Source: Streptomyces sp. XD-27
GTDB taxonomy: Bacteria; Actinomycetota; Actinomycetes; Streptomycetales; Streptomycetaceae
NCBI RefSeq assembly: GCF_030553055.1
Contig: NZ_CP130713.1
Location: 5,332,001-5,396,000, forward strand
Reading direction: 5' to 3'
DNA: 64,000 nt
Shown: one piece after another, positions 1-7,214 of the stretch
Position numbering within the stretch: position 1 is the first letter of the stretch
Layout: each line of letters starts with the position of its first letter
Made by a program: the position numbers and the translations under genes
Notes under the pieces: model-generated
Database searches by the model: none
What the model was told of the DNA's origin: nothing
Seen by the model: the letters and a program-made list of their open reading frames with translations, nothing else

Positions 1-122
1 CCGGCAGTTCAGTGGCGAGACCACGGGAATTCCGTTGCCCGTCGCCCACCTGGGCCTACGCTGACCCAAAGATCCTTCCCCGCCCCGGCGGGCGGGGGAG
101 GCCGACGCGGAGGGAGCACATC

Positions 123-872
123 ATGGGCAACGCGGAGGACGAGCAGGCGCTGCACGAACAGCGGCTGGGCCCGGTCGTGCGCCGACGCGAGCAGGTACGT
201 CCCGGCACCACCGACCAGCGGCTGCTGGACACCCAGCCGGGGGCGGCCTGGGTGCACGAGGACCCGTTCCGGGTGCTGCGCATCCAGTCGGAGTTCGTGG
301 AGGGCTTCGGCGCCCTGGCCGAACTGGGCCGGGCCGTCAGCGTCTTCGGCTCCGCCCGTACGGTCCGCGACACGCCGGAGTACGAGGCGGGGGTGCGCAT
401 CGGCCGCGGCCTGGCCGAGGCGGGCTTCGCGGTGATCACCGGCGGCGGGCCCGGCGCGATGGAGGCCGCGAACAAGGGCGCGTGCGAGGCGGGCGGCGTC
501 TCGGTCGGGCTCGGCATCGAGCTGCCCTTCGAGCAGGGCCTCAACCCCTACGTCGACATCGGCGTGAACTTCCGCTACTTCTTCGTCCGCAAGACGATGT
601 TCGTGAAGTACGCCCAGGGCTTCGTGGTGCTGCCGGGCGGACTCGGGACGCTGGACGAGCTGTTCGAGGCGCTGACCCTCGTGCAGACCAAGAAGGTCAC
701 CCGGTTCCCGATCGTCCTGTTCGGCTCCGCCTACTGGCAGGGGCTGGTGGGCTGGCTGCGGGAGAGCCTGGTGGCCGAGGGCAAGGCGTCCCCGGCCGAC
801 CTGGAGCTGTTCCACCTCACCGACGACGTCGACGAGGCGGTCGCGCTGATGACCAAGGAGATCGGTATCTGA
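123..872 (+). CDS. LOG family protein (TIGR00730, Rossmann fold)
   Basis: The 249-aa protein has the LOG/lysine-decarboxylase-like signature: a GGGPGAM turn near residue 107 and PGGLGTLDE near residue 171, the motif that binds nucleotide phosphate in cytokinin-activating phosphoribohydrolases. Members cleave nucleoside 5'-monophosphates to base and ribose 5-phosphate; the bacterial substrate is usually unproven. ATG 123 is chosen because a GGAGGGA ribosome site lies 5-10 bases upstream; an in-frame extension to base 12 has no such site. It converges with the FolP2-like gene 36 bases downstream, the same pairing as mycobacterial Rv1205/Rv1207 (from memory). Confidence 0.87.
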   Translation: MGNAEDEQALHEQRLGPVVRRREQVRPGTTDQRLLDTQPGAAWVHEDPFRVLRIQSEFVEGFGALAELGRAVSVFGSARTVRDTPEYEAGVRIGRGLAEAGFAVITGGGPGAMEAANKGACEAGGVSVGLGIELPFEQGLNPYVDIGVNFRYFFVRKTMFVKYAQGFVVLPGGLGTLDELFEALTLVQTKKVTRFPIVLFGSAYWQGLVGWLRESLVAEGKASPADLELFHLTDDVDEAVALMTKEIGI

Positions 873-908
873 GGGCCGACCGGTCCGGTGCCACGCCGGT
901 CCCCGGCG

Positions 909-1769
909 TTACGCCAGTCCCCGGCGGGCGACCGCCGGGGGCCGGTGCCCCGCGATCGACGACACCATGTCCAGCACCTGCCGGGTCTCGGCCACCTCGT
1001 GCACCCGGTACACCCGGGCGCCCAGCCACGCCGACACCGCGGTCGTCGCCAGCGTCCCCAGCAGCCGCTCCTTCACCGGCTTGTCCAGCGTCTCGCCGAC
1101 GAAGTCCTTGTTGGACAGCGAGACCAGCACCGGCCAGCCGGTCGCCGCCATCTCGCCCAGCCGCCGAGTCGCCTCCAGCGAGTGCCGGGTGTTCTTCCCG
1201 AAGTCGTGGCCGGGGTCGATGAGGATGGCGTCCCGCCGCACCCCCAGCTCCGCCGCCCGCTCCGCCAGCCCCACGGTGACCCGCAGGATGTCGGCCATCA
1301 CGTCCTCGTACACGGTCCGGTGCGGCCGGGTCCGCGGGCGCACCCCGCCCGCGTGCGTGCACACCAGACCGGCGCCGTACCGGGCGGCGACCTCGGCCAG
1401 CTTCGGGTCCACCCCGCCCCAGGCGTCGTTCAGCAGGTCCGCGCCCGCCTCGCAGACCGCCTCGCCGACCTCGTGCCGCCAGGTGTCGACGCTGATCACC
1501 ACGTCCGGATACCGCCTGCGCACCTCGGCCACGAAGCCGACCGTGCGCCGTGCCTCCTCCTCGGCCGACACCTCCTCCCCGGGGCCGGCCTTCACCCCGC
1601 CGATGTCGATGATGGCAGCGCCCTGTGACACCGCCTGCTCGACGCGGGCCAGCGCCGGCTCGTCCCGGAACGTCGCACCCTGGTCGTAGAAGGAGTCCGG
1701 CGTCCGGTTCACGATCGCCATGATCACCTGCTCGTGCTCCGCGAACTCCCGCCGTCCCAGCCGCAGCAT
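909..1769 (-). CDS. folP2: Dihydropteroate synthase family protein, FolP2-like
   Basis: A 286-aa TIM-barrel protein of the DHPS family, which condenses p-aminobenzoate with hydroxymethylpterin diphosphate in folate synthesis. The N-terminal pterin-binding segment reads NRTPDSFYDQG (residues about 20-30) instead of the classical N(V/I)TPDSFSDGG, and DTWRHEV replaces the usual DT.....V strand. The neighbours (LOG gene, DivIVA-domain gene, tag) match the FolP2 locus of mycobacteria, and FolP2 there is reported to lack DHPS activity. No folE, folB or folK is nearby, so it is more likely the paralogue than the main folate enzyme. GGAGAGGGAG precedes the ATG. Confidence 0.85.
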   Translation of the reverse strand: MLRLGRREFAEHEQVIMAIVNRTPDSFYDQGATFRDEPALARVEQAVSQGAAIIDIGGVKAGPGEEVSAEEEARRTVGFVAEVRRRYPDVVISVDTWRHEVGEAVCEAGADLLNDAWGGVDPKLAEVAARYGAGLVCTHAGGVRPRTRPHRTVYEDVMADILRVTVGLAERAAELGVRRDAILIDPGHDFGKNTRHSLEATRRLGEMAATGWPVLVSLSNKDFVGETLDKPVKERLLGTLATTAVSAWLGARVYRVHEVAETRQVLDMVSSIAGHRPPAVARRGLA

Positions 1770-1811
1770 CCTGACTCCCTCTCCTGTGGTCCGTCAGCGA
1801 CCTTAGCCGTC

Positions 1812-1838
1812 TTGTGCACAGCGCCCGTGTTATCCACA
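1812..1838. promoter_or_regulatory. Pair of DnaA-box-like 9-mers
   Basis: TTGTGCACA (1812-1820, one mismatch to the Streptomyces consensus TTGTCCACA) and TTATCCACA (1830-1838, exact classical box) lie nine bases apart between the divergent FolP2-like and DivIVA-domain genes. Two such AT-containing 9-mers this close are unlikely by chance in about 72% GC DNA. Binding of DnaA is inference. Confidence 0.45.
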
Positions 1839-1915
1839 GGGCTCGTGGTGAGCGGGGCGGGGCATGGCACGATCAGGACGGACGGATGCCGCACGCACCC
1901 CGGGAGAAGATCGTC

Positions 1916-2359
1916 GTGTTCTGGTTTTTGCTCATCGCGCTCGTCGCGGTGGTGGGCGCGGTCACGCTCGCCGTCATCGGCGGTACGGAACGCGGCCCGC
2001 TGCCGGAGGCCCCGCAGGACCGGCTCGACGCCCCGCTGCCCGCCGACCGGCCGCTGGCTCGGGCCGACATCGAGGCGCTGCGGCTGCCCATGACCCTGCG
2101 TGGGTACCGCATGGCGGACGTGGACGACGTGCTCGGCCGGGTCGGCGCGGAACTGGCCGAGCGCGACGCGCGGATCGCCGAACTGGAGGCGTCGCTGGCC
2201 GGCGCGCAGGCGGCCCGGCAGTCGGCGGCCCGGCACGCGGCGACGCCCCCGCCGATGCCCCCGACGCCGCCGGCGGGACCCGCGGCGTCGAACGGCTCCG
2301 CGGCTCCGGCTGAATCGGCCATTCCGGATGAGGACGAGGACGAGGGGGAGGGCGCGTGA
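1916..2359 (+). CDS. DivIVA domain-containing membrane protein
   Basis: About 147 aa: an N-terminal membrane helix (VFWFLLIALVAVVGAVTL) followed by a short DivIVA-type motif, LPMTLRGYRMADVDDVLGRV, and a coiled region with an acidic Glu/Asp-rich tail. DivIVA motifs mark polar growth or septal proteins; this class is small and its role is not established. GTG 1916 is preferred because GGGAGAAG sits directly upstream; ATG 1886 is the in-frame alternative, adding ten residues. The stop overlaps the GTG of the glycosylase gene (GTGA), so the two are translationally coupled, as in other actinobacteria. Confidence 0.75.
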   Translation: MFWFLLIALVAVVGAVTLAVIGGTERGPLPEAPQDRLDAPLPADRPLARADIEALRLPMTLRGYRMADVDDVLGRVGAELAERDARIAELEASLAGAQAARQSAARHAATPPPMPPTPPAGPAASNGSAAPAESAIPDEDEDEGEGA

Positions 2360-2952
2360 GCGGCAAGGGTGTGGCGCTGGGCGCGGACGGGCTGGCGCGG
2401 TGTCCCTGGGGCCTGGAGGCGGAGTCCCTGGCGGACTACCGGGCGTACCACGACACCGAGTGGGGACGCCCGGTGCACGGCGACGACGCGCTGTACGAGC
2501 GGATGTGCCTGGAGGCGTTCCAGTCCGGACTGTCCTGGCTGACGATCCTGCGCCGTCGCGAGGGCTTCCGCGCGGCCTTCGCCGGATTCGAGATCGCCAA
2601 GGTCGCCGCCTTCACCGACGCGGACGCCGAACGCCTCCTGGCCGACCCCGGCATCATCCGCAACCGCGCCAAGATAGCCGCCGCGATCGGCAACGCCCGG
2701 GTGGCGGCCGAACTGGCCCCGGGCGAACTCGACGCGCTGATCTGGTCGTACGCCCCGGACGCGGACGGCCGCCCGGCACCGAGCACCTCCGCCGACGTGC
2801 CGGCGACCACACCGGAGTCGACCGCGCTCGCCCGCGACCTCAAGAAGCGCGGCTTCCGCTTCGTCGGCCCGACGACGGCGTACGCACTGATGCAGGCGTG
2901 CGGCCTGGTGAACGACCACCTGGCCGCCTGCCACGCGCGCGGCGGGGCCTGA
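2356..2952 (+). CDS. tag: DNA-3-methyladenine glycosylase I
   Basis: A 198-aa helix-hairpin-helix base-excision enzyme that removes 3-methyladenine from alkylated DNA. Family landmarks are visible in order: RCPWGL near the N terminus (zinc-binding Cys), YHDTEWG, the FQSGLSWLTIL helix, and KKRGFRFVGPTTAYALMQACGLVNDH at the C terminus with the zinc-binding Cys/His. GTG 2356 overlaps the stop of the DivIVA-domain gene. The usual length is about 190 aa, so it looks complete. Confidence 0.93.
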   Translation: MSGKGVALGADGLARCPWGLEAESLADYRAYHDTEWGRPVHGDDALYERMCLEAFQSGLSWLTILRRREGFRAAFAGFEIAKVAAFTDADAERLLADPGIIRNRAKIAAAIGNARVAAELAPGELDALIWSYAPDADGRPAPSTSADVPATTPESTALARDLKKRGFRFVGPTTAYALMQACGLVNDHLAACHARGGA

Positions 2953-2979
2953 GTTTCCCTGCCCTGCGCAGCCCAGCCC

Positions 2980-3008
2980 AGACCCCGCCCCGCCCCGGGG
3001 CGGGGTCT
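2980..3008. terminator. GC-rich hairpin between convergent genes
   Basis: Perfect 12-bp inverted repeat (arms 2980-2991 and 2997-3008, arm AGACCCCGCCCC, 5-base loop) between tag (+) and the enoyl-CoA hydratase gene (-). It lacks a T-run, as is common for Streptomyces terminators, and probably serves both genes. Confidence 0.7.
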
Positions 3009-3037
3009 TGGGTGGAAGCCCGGGGAAGGAGCAGGCC

Positions 3038-3841
3038 CTACCGGCCCAGGAACGTCGGCTTCTGCTTCTTCACGAACGCCTCGACCGCGATCCGGTGGTC
3101 CTCCGACGCCCCCGCCCGCACCTGGAGCTCGTCCTCCTTGGCCAGCGACTCGGCCAGCCCGTGGCCCGCGGAGAACGCCAGCGACTCCTTGATCGCCGCG
3201 TAGGCCGCCGTCGGGCCCTGCGCCAGCCGCCTGGCGACCGCCAGTGCCTCGTTCGCCAGCTCCGCCGCGGGCACCACCCGGCTCACCATGCCCAGCTCCA
3301 GTGCCTCCTCGGCGCTGACGTTCCGCGGGAAGAGCAGCAGGTCGGCCGCGCGACCGGGGCCGATCAGGCGCTGGAGAGTCCACGACACCCCGGAGTCGGC
3401 GGTGAGCGCGACACCCGCGAACGAGGTGTTGAACTTCGCGGTGTCGGCGGCGATCCGGTAGTCGGCGGCGAACGCGAAGCCCGCCCCGGCGCCGGCCGCG
3501 GCCCCGTTGACGGCGGCGACCACCGGCTTCGGCATGGTCGCGATGGCTTCCGTGATCGGGTTGTAGTGCTCCTTGACCGTGCTCATGACCTGACCGCCGT
3601 CGCCGCGCTCGGCCGCCTCGGCGAGGAGCCCGATGTGCTCCTTGAGGTCCTGGCCCACGCAGAACGCCCGCCCGTTGCCCGTCAGCAGCACGGCCCGTAC
3701 GGCGGGGTCGTCCGCCGCCTGCCGCAGAGCGTCCCGCAATGCCACCTTGAGCTCGATGTTCAGGGCGTTCATGGCGTCGGGGCGGTTCAGCGTGAGCGTC
3801 GCCAGTCCGTCGGTCAGTTCGTACAGCACGGTGTCGGCCAT
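3038..3841 (-). CDS. Enoyl-CoA hydratase/isomerase family protein
   Basis: A 267-aa crotonase-fold protein. The oxyanion-hole strands are recognisable: GNGRAFCVGQDLKEH (about residues 55-69) and AVNGAAAGAGAGFAFAADYR (about residues 109-128). The Glu pair of true 2-enoyl-CoA hydratases is not clear, so hydratase, isomerase or related thioester chemistry is possible. The FCVGQDLKEH form resembles PaaG/PaaB-type isomerases of phenylacetate degradation, but no paa genes are nearby. ATG is preceded by GGAGAGGA. Confidence 0.88.
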   Translation of the reverse strand: MADTVLYELTDGLATLTLNRPDAMNALNIELKVALRDALRQAADDPAVRAVLLTGNGRAFCVGQDLKEHIGLLAEAAERGDGGQVMSTVKEHYNPITEAIATMPKPVVAAVNGAAAGAGAGFAFAADYRIAADTAKFNTSFAGVALTADSGVSWTLQRLIGPGRAADLLLFPRNVSAEEALELGMVSRVVPAAELANEALAVARRLAQGPTAAYAAIKESLAFSAGHGLAESLAKEDELQVRAGASEDHRIAVEAFVKKQKPTFLGR

Positions 3842-4149
3842 GGGCGTTGGGTCCTCTCCGTCGCGTCGTCAGCGCTCAGCATGCCGGAGATCACCGGGGC
3901 CCGACATGTGACCTGCGTCAAAGAAGCCGACCCGGCGATCGGGTGCGGTGGGGGCGGAGTATCGCAGGCCGCTCCCCGAATTGGGTGGTTTTGCGGGAAC
4001 GCGTCGCGCAGCGGTCGCGGCCCGATGTTGGTCTTTGGGTCATGCCATGCGGGATAATGACGAAGAAGCAATGTGTTCGATGCCGGTGACACGGTGCCTC
4101 CATGGGGCCGTCGGCGGACGATGAGCTGGTTTCAGGAAGGGGAACGAGC
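3842..4149. promoter_or_regulatory. Divergent promoter region, no gene seen
   Basis: About 308 bases separate the enoyl-CoA hydratase start (-) from DUF3117 (+). GATAAT at 4053-4058 is a near-consensus -10 element for the DUF3117 gene, with TTGGTC at 4028-4033 as a weak, over-spaced (19 bases) -35. I see no credible coding frame: the small frames lack ribosome sites and GC3 bias. Confidence 0.4.
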
Positions 4150-4317
4150 ATGGCGGCCATGAAGCCGCGGACGGGCGATGGCCCGCTCGAGGTGACCAAG
4201 GAGGGGCGGGGCATCGTCATGCGCGTTCCGCTCGAAGGCGGCGGTCGACTCGTCGTCGAGCTGACCCCGGATGAGGCCGACGCGCTCGGCGATGCCCTCA
4301 AGAAGGTCGTCGGCTGA
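4150..4317 (+). CDS. DUF3117 domain-containing small protein
   Basis: A 55-aa protein beginning MAAMKPRTGDGP and carrying MRVPLEGGGRLVVELTPDEA, the almost invariant core of DUF3117, a family confined to Actinobacteria (Rv1211 in M. tuberculosis, from memory). Its function is unknown. ATG 4150 follows GGAAGGGGAACG; the longer frame from 4102 adds a non-conserved, poorly supported leader. It stands alone between a divergent and a convergent gene. Confidence 0.92.
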   Translation: MAAMKPRTGDGPLEVTKEGRGIVMRVPLEGGGRLVVELTPDEADALGDALKKVVG

Positions 4318-4342
4318 CGGAGCCGGCCCACACCCACCGTGC

Positions 4343-4390
4343 GCTGCCCCGGCAGCCGGTTCGCACCAGCGGACCGGTTGCCGGGGCAGC
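4343..4390. terminator. Hairpin between DUF3117 and O-methyltransferase genes
   Basis: An 18-bp stem with one G-U pair (arms 4343-4360 and 4373-4390, 12-base loop) in the convergent gap. Probably a bidirectional terminator. Confidence 0.7.
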
Positions 4391-4427
4391 GACGCTAGGG
4401 GCGGGGTCAGCCGGGCCAGGGGCGGGG

Positions 4428-5093
4428 TCAGCCGCGTTTCACCGCGCAGAGCAGACCGTCCCCCACCGGCAGCAGCGAGGACTGGAGCACGGTGCTCTCC
4501 CGTACGGTGCGCAGCAACTCGCGCAGCCGGAGCACCTCGGCGGGCTGGATCGCGGAGTCCACGGTGCGCCCGTCGGCGAAGACGCCCTCGAAGCAGACCA
4601 GCCCGCCCGGCCGCAGCAGCCGCAACGATTCGGCGAGGTAGTCCAGGCACTCCAGCCGGTCCCCGTCGCAGAAGACGAGGTCGTAACCGCCGTCGGCCAG
4701 GCGCGGCAGGACGTCGAGCGCGCGGCCGGGGATGAAACGGGCGCGGTTCCCGGCGAAGCCCGCGGCCCGGAACGCCTGCCGGGCGAACTGCTGCCGCTCC
4801 GGCTCGGTGTCCACGGTCGTCAGCACCCCGTCCGGCCGCATGCCGTGCAGCAGGTGGATTCCGGAGACGCCGGTTCCGGTCCCGATCTCGGCGACGGCCT
4901 TGGCGTCCGCCGCCGCGGCGAGCAGCCGCAGCGCCGCGCCGGTGCCGGACGACACCGAGCGCAGTCCCACCTCACGGGCCCGGTCGCGGGCCCAGCGCAG
5001 GGCTGCGTCCTCGGCGACGAACGCATCGGCGAACGCCCAGCTCGTCTGCCGGTTGCCGGTAATGGCCCTCTCCTGTCCCCGTAGTTGACGCAA
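4428..5093 (-). CDS. O-methyltransferase, SAM-dependent (family 3)
   Basis: About 221 aa with a class I SAM-binding fold: motif [17 protein letters not shown] (about residues 71-86), TTVDTEPE for the ribose-binding acid, and [10 protein letters not shown] in place of the usual YDfvFiDad. Substrate unknown. It sits divergently beside the ECF sigma gene exactly as Rv1220c sits beside sigE. The start is unclear: TTG 5093 has no ribosome site, while an ATT at 5063 lies just after AGGAGAGG, giving a 211-residue form ([11 protein letters not shown]). Confidence 0.87.
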   Translation of the reverse strand: MRQLRGQERAITGNRQTSWAFADAFVAEDAALRWARDRAREVGLRSVSSGTGAALRLLAAAADAKAVAEIGTGTGVSGIHLLHGMRPDGVLTTVDTEPERQQFARQAFRAAGFAGNRARFIPGRALDVLPRLADGGYDLVFCDGDRLECLDYLAESLRLLRPGGLVCFEGVFADGRTVDSAIQPAEVLRLRELLRTVRESTVLQSSLLPVGDGLLCAVKRG

Positions 5094-5117
5094 CCGTGAC
5101 TGTATCCGCTGCGCGCG

Positions 5118-5144
5118 GGAACCCGCAGATGGGATCAGGCGTTG
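5118..5144 (+). promoter_or_regulatory. Putative ECF-type autoregulatory promoter of sigE
   Basis: GGAAC (5118-5122), a 17-base spacer, then CGTTG (5140-5144) matches the GGAAC/GTT pattern used by SigE-type ECF factors. It ends 20 bases before ATG 5165, so transcription would begin just upstream of the ribosome site. This argues for autoregulation and against the upstream GTG at 5096. Confidence 0.55.
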
Positions 5145-5164
5145 GAGAAGGACGGGGGGATGAG

Positions 5165-6007
5165 ATGGACCAAGACCAAATGCAGGTCAAAAATGCTTAT
5201 CCGGAGCTAACGGGCGAGGTGGATATGGTAGGGGCTCTACTGGACACCACCAGAGCCGACAGGGGAGGTGCGGCTGCGCCCGGTGGCCGGAGAGTGCTGA
5301 GGCGCTTTCGCAGGTCGGCGGTCGAGCCGAGATCCGTGACCGACACCGCTGACCACGCCCACTCCGCCGAGTCCGTTACCACCGCGACCTTTGCCACCGA
5401 CGCGGATGCCGCGGGTTGGACCCCTCCCACCTGGGAGGAGATCGTCAGCATGCACAGTGCCCGGGTCTACCGCCTCGCATACCGCCTCACCGGCAACCAG
5501 CATGACGCCGAGGACCTCACCCAGGAGGTCTTCGTCCGGGTCTTCCGCTCGCTGTCGACCTACACCCCGGGCACGTTCGAGGGCTGGCTGCACCGCATCA
5601 CCACCAACCTCTTCCTCGACATGGTCCGCCGCCGCCAGCGGATCCGCTTCGACGCGCTGGGCGAGGACGCGGCGGAGCGGCTGCCGAGCCGGGAGCCCTC
5701 TCCGCAGCAGCACTTCAACGACACCCACTTCGACGCCGATGTGCAGCAGGCCCTGGACACCCTCGCGCCGGAGTTCCGCGCGGCCGTCGTGCTGTGCGAC
5801 ATCGAGGGGCTGTCGTACGAGGAGATCGCCGCGACCCTCGGGGTGAAGCTGGGCACCGTGCGCAGCCGCATCCACCGCGGCCGCTCGCACCTGCGCAAGG
5901 CGCTCAAGCACCGCTCGCCCGTGGCCCGCGCGGAGCAGCGCGCCGCCGCCTCGGTGTCCCTCGGTGCCTCCGGCGCCGGGCTCAGTGGGGAGGTCGGAAT
6001 CGCGTGA
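5165..6007 (+). CDS. sigE: ECF RNA polymerase sigma factor, SigE-like
   Basis: A 280-aa ECF sigma factor. Region 2 ([20 protein letters not shown], then [16 protein letters not shown]) recognises the -10 element; region 4 ([20 protein letters not shown]) is the -35 helix-turn-helix. The roughly 90 residues before region 2 are variable. ATG 5165 follows GGGGGGATGAG and lies downstream of the predicted ECF promoter. The next genes encode a zinc anti-sigma factor, an HtrA protease and TatB, the same order as mycobacterial sigE-rseA-htrA-tatB, implying a cell-envelope stress regulon. It differs from the S. coelicolor gene usually named sigE, which lies elsewhere. The stop overlaps the anti-sigma GTG. 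Confidence 0.9.
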   Translation: MDQDQMQVKNAYPELTGEVDMVGALLDTTRADRGGAAAPGGRRVLRRFRRSAVEPRSVTDTADHAHSAESVTTATFATDADAAGWTPPTWEEIVSMHSARVYRLAYRLTGNQHDAEDLTQEVFVRVFRSLSTYTPGTFEGWLHRITTNLFLDMVRRRQRIRFDALGEDAAERLPSREPSPQQHFNDTHFDADVQQALDTLAPEFRAAVVLCDIEGLSYEEIAATLGVKLGTVRSRIHRGRSHLRKALKHRSPVARAEQRAAASVSLGASGAGLSGEVGIA

Positions 6008-6873
6008 CCCGATCAGGCGGTCCGTCCCCCGCCGAGCAGCATCTCGGCGACCGCCTCTCGGCTCTTGTCGACGGCGAACTGGGACATGATGCGCGCGAGC
6101 GAGTCCTCGCGCACCTGGCGACCTGTCCGCGGTGCAAGGCGGAAGCCGACGCCCAGCGGCAGGTGAAGAACGTCTTCACGCGGACGGCCGCGCCCCCGCC
6201 CTCGGAGGACCTGCTGGCGAGGCTGCACGGCCTGCCCGGCATCGTGCTCGACGGGGACGACCAGCAGGACGGAGGCGGTCCGGACGGGCGCGACGGCCCG
6301 TTCGGCGGCGGCACGGGAGGCTTTGGCACGGGAGGTTTCGGCACGCGGCAGGAGTCGCTGGCCTTTCTGCCCACGCCGCCCCGCGAGCGGGGTTTCCGCA
6401 TCCATGAGGTGGCGCGTCCCGCGGTGCGCGGCCGGCGCTTCGCGTTCGCGGCCGCGGGGGCCGTGTCCCTCGCCGCCTTCGCGCTCGGCGGCACGCTGGT
6501 GCTGGACACCGGATCCGATCCCTCCCGCAGCCGCGCGCAGGGCGCGCGCAGCGCGGTCACTCCGGCCGCGGCGAAGGCGGGCGGCATGACGGCGGCGCTC
6601 GGGATACGCGAGAACACCCGCCGTGAGGTGGGCCTGCGCAGTCCGGGCGACGCGGACAGCCGCTCGGGCAGGCTCGCGACGTCCGACGACGCCAGGGCGG
6701 CCGCGGCCTCCGCGACGCCGTCGGCGCCCCCGTCCGGGACACCGGTGGCGGAGGCTGCCGCCACCCCGCTGTACGCGGCCCCGCGGCTGTCCTCGCACGG
6801 CATGCTGCCGCCCGTGGTCCAGCCGGTACTCGCGGCGACCCGGGAGCTGTGGCCGCTGTCAACGGCCGAGTGA
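6004..6873 (+). CDS. rseA: Anti-sigma factor with zinc-finger (ZAS) domain, RseA-like
   Basis: A 289-aa protein starting at GTG 6004, which overlaps the sigma-factor stop (GTGA). The N terminus has the ZAS/zf-HC2 motif [17 protein letters not shown] (H-x3-C-x2-C, about residues 33-42), which clamps ECF sigma factors and can respond to redox or zinc. A single membrane helix ([18 protein letters not shown]) lies around residue 150; the remainder would be extracytoplasmic and is Ala/Pro/Ser-rich. This is a membrane-anchored anti-sigma layout, with the HtrA protease next door as a plausible stress-relay partner. Confidence 0.87.
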   Translation: MTRSGGPSPAEQHLGDRLSALVDGELGHDARERVLAHLATCPRCKAEADAQRQVKNVFTRTAAPPPSEDLLARLHGLPGIVLDGDDQQDGGGPDGRDGPFGGGTGGFGTGGFGTRQESLAFLPTPPRERGFRIHEVARPAVRGRRFAFAAAGAVSLAAFALGGTLVLDTGSDPSRSRAQGARSAVTPAAAKAGGMTAALGIRENTRREVGLRSPGDADSRSGRLATSDDARAAAASATPSAPPSGTPVAEAAATPLYAAPRLSSHGMLPPVVQPVLAATRELWPLSTAE

Positions 6874-7026
6874 CGCGGCGTGTCCCGCCGGTCCGGTGCC
6901 GGCGGGACACTGCGCGAGGAGCGGCGGACCTGGTTGAATCGCTTCGGGCGGCGTGCCCCGATGGCGGGGACGGCTGCTGAGATACCGCGCAGTCCGCGCC
7001 GTGCCGCGGGGAACTCTGGGGAGATC

Positions 7027-7214
7027 ATGAACGAGGGGAAGGCCCCGGGCCCAAGCCGAAATGGTGGAGCCGCCCGGCGGCGCGCTCCGCACAGCAACCG
7101 GCGCCCGCCGAACCGGCACCGGATCCCTCACGCGCCGACTCCACCCACCCGGAGCGGCCCGATGCCGCGGACAGCGGTGCCCATGGCGCCGGTGGCGCCG
7201 CTCCGGAGGACACC
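7027..7214 (+). other. Frameshifted N-terminal segment of the HtrA gene
   Basis: ATG 7027 has a clear ribosome site (GGGGAGATC) and would encode MNEGKAPGP, but its frame closes at 7503. The adjacent frame, open from 6981 and continuous with the protease, encodes KPKWWSRP from 7053; as I recall, this motif lies near the N terminus of Streptomyces homologues. One extra base within GGCCCCGGGCCC (7041-7052) would join them. There is no ATG, GTG or TTG in the protease frame between 6981 and 7214. Confidence 0.7.

Noticed and set aside
9..815. Long minus-strand open frame opposite the LOG-family gene
   Set aside because: It is a mirror frame caused by high GC; the plus-strand protein has family motifs and a ribosome site.
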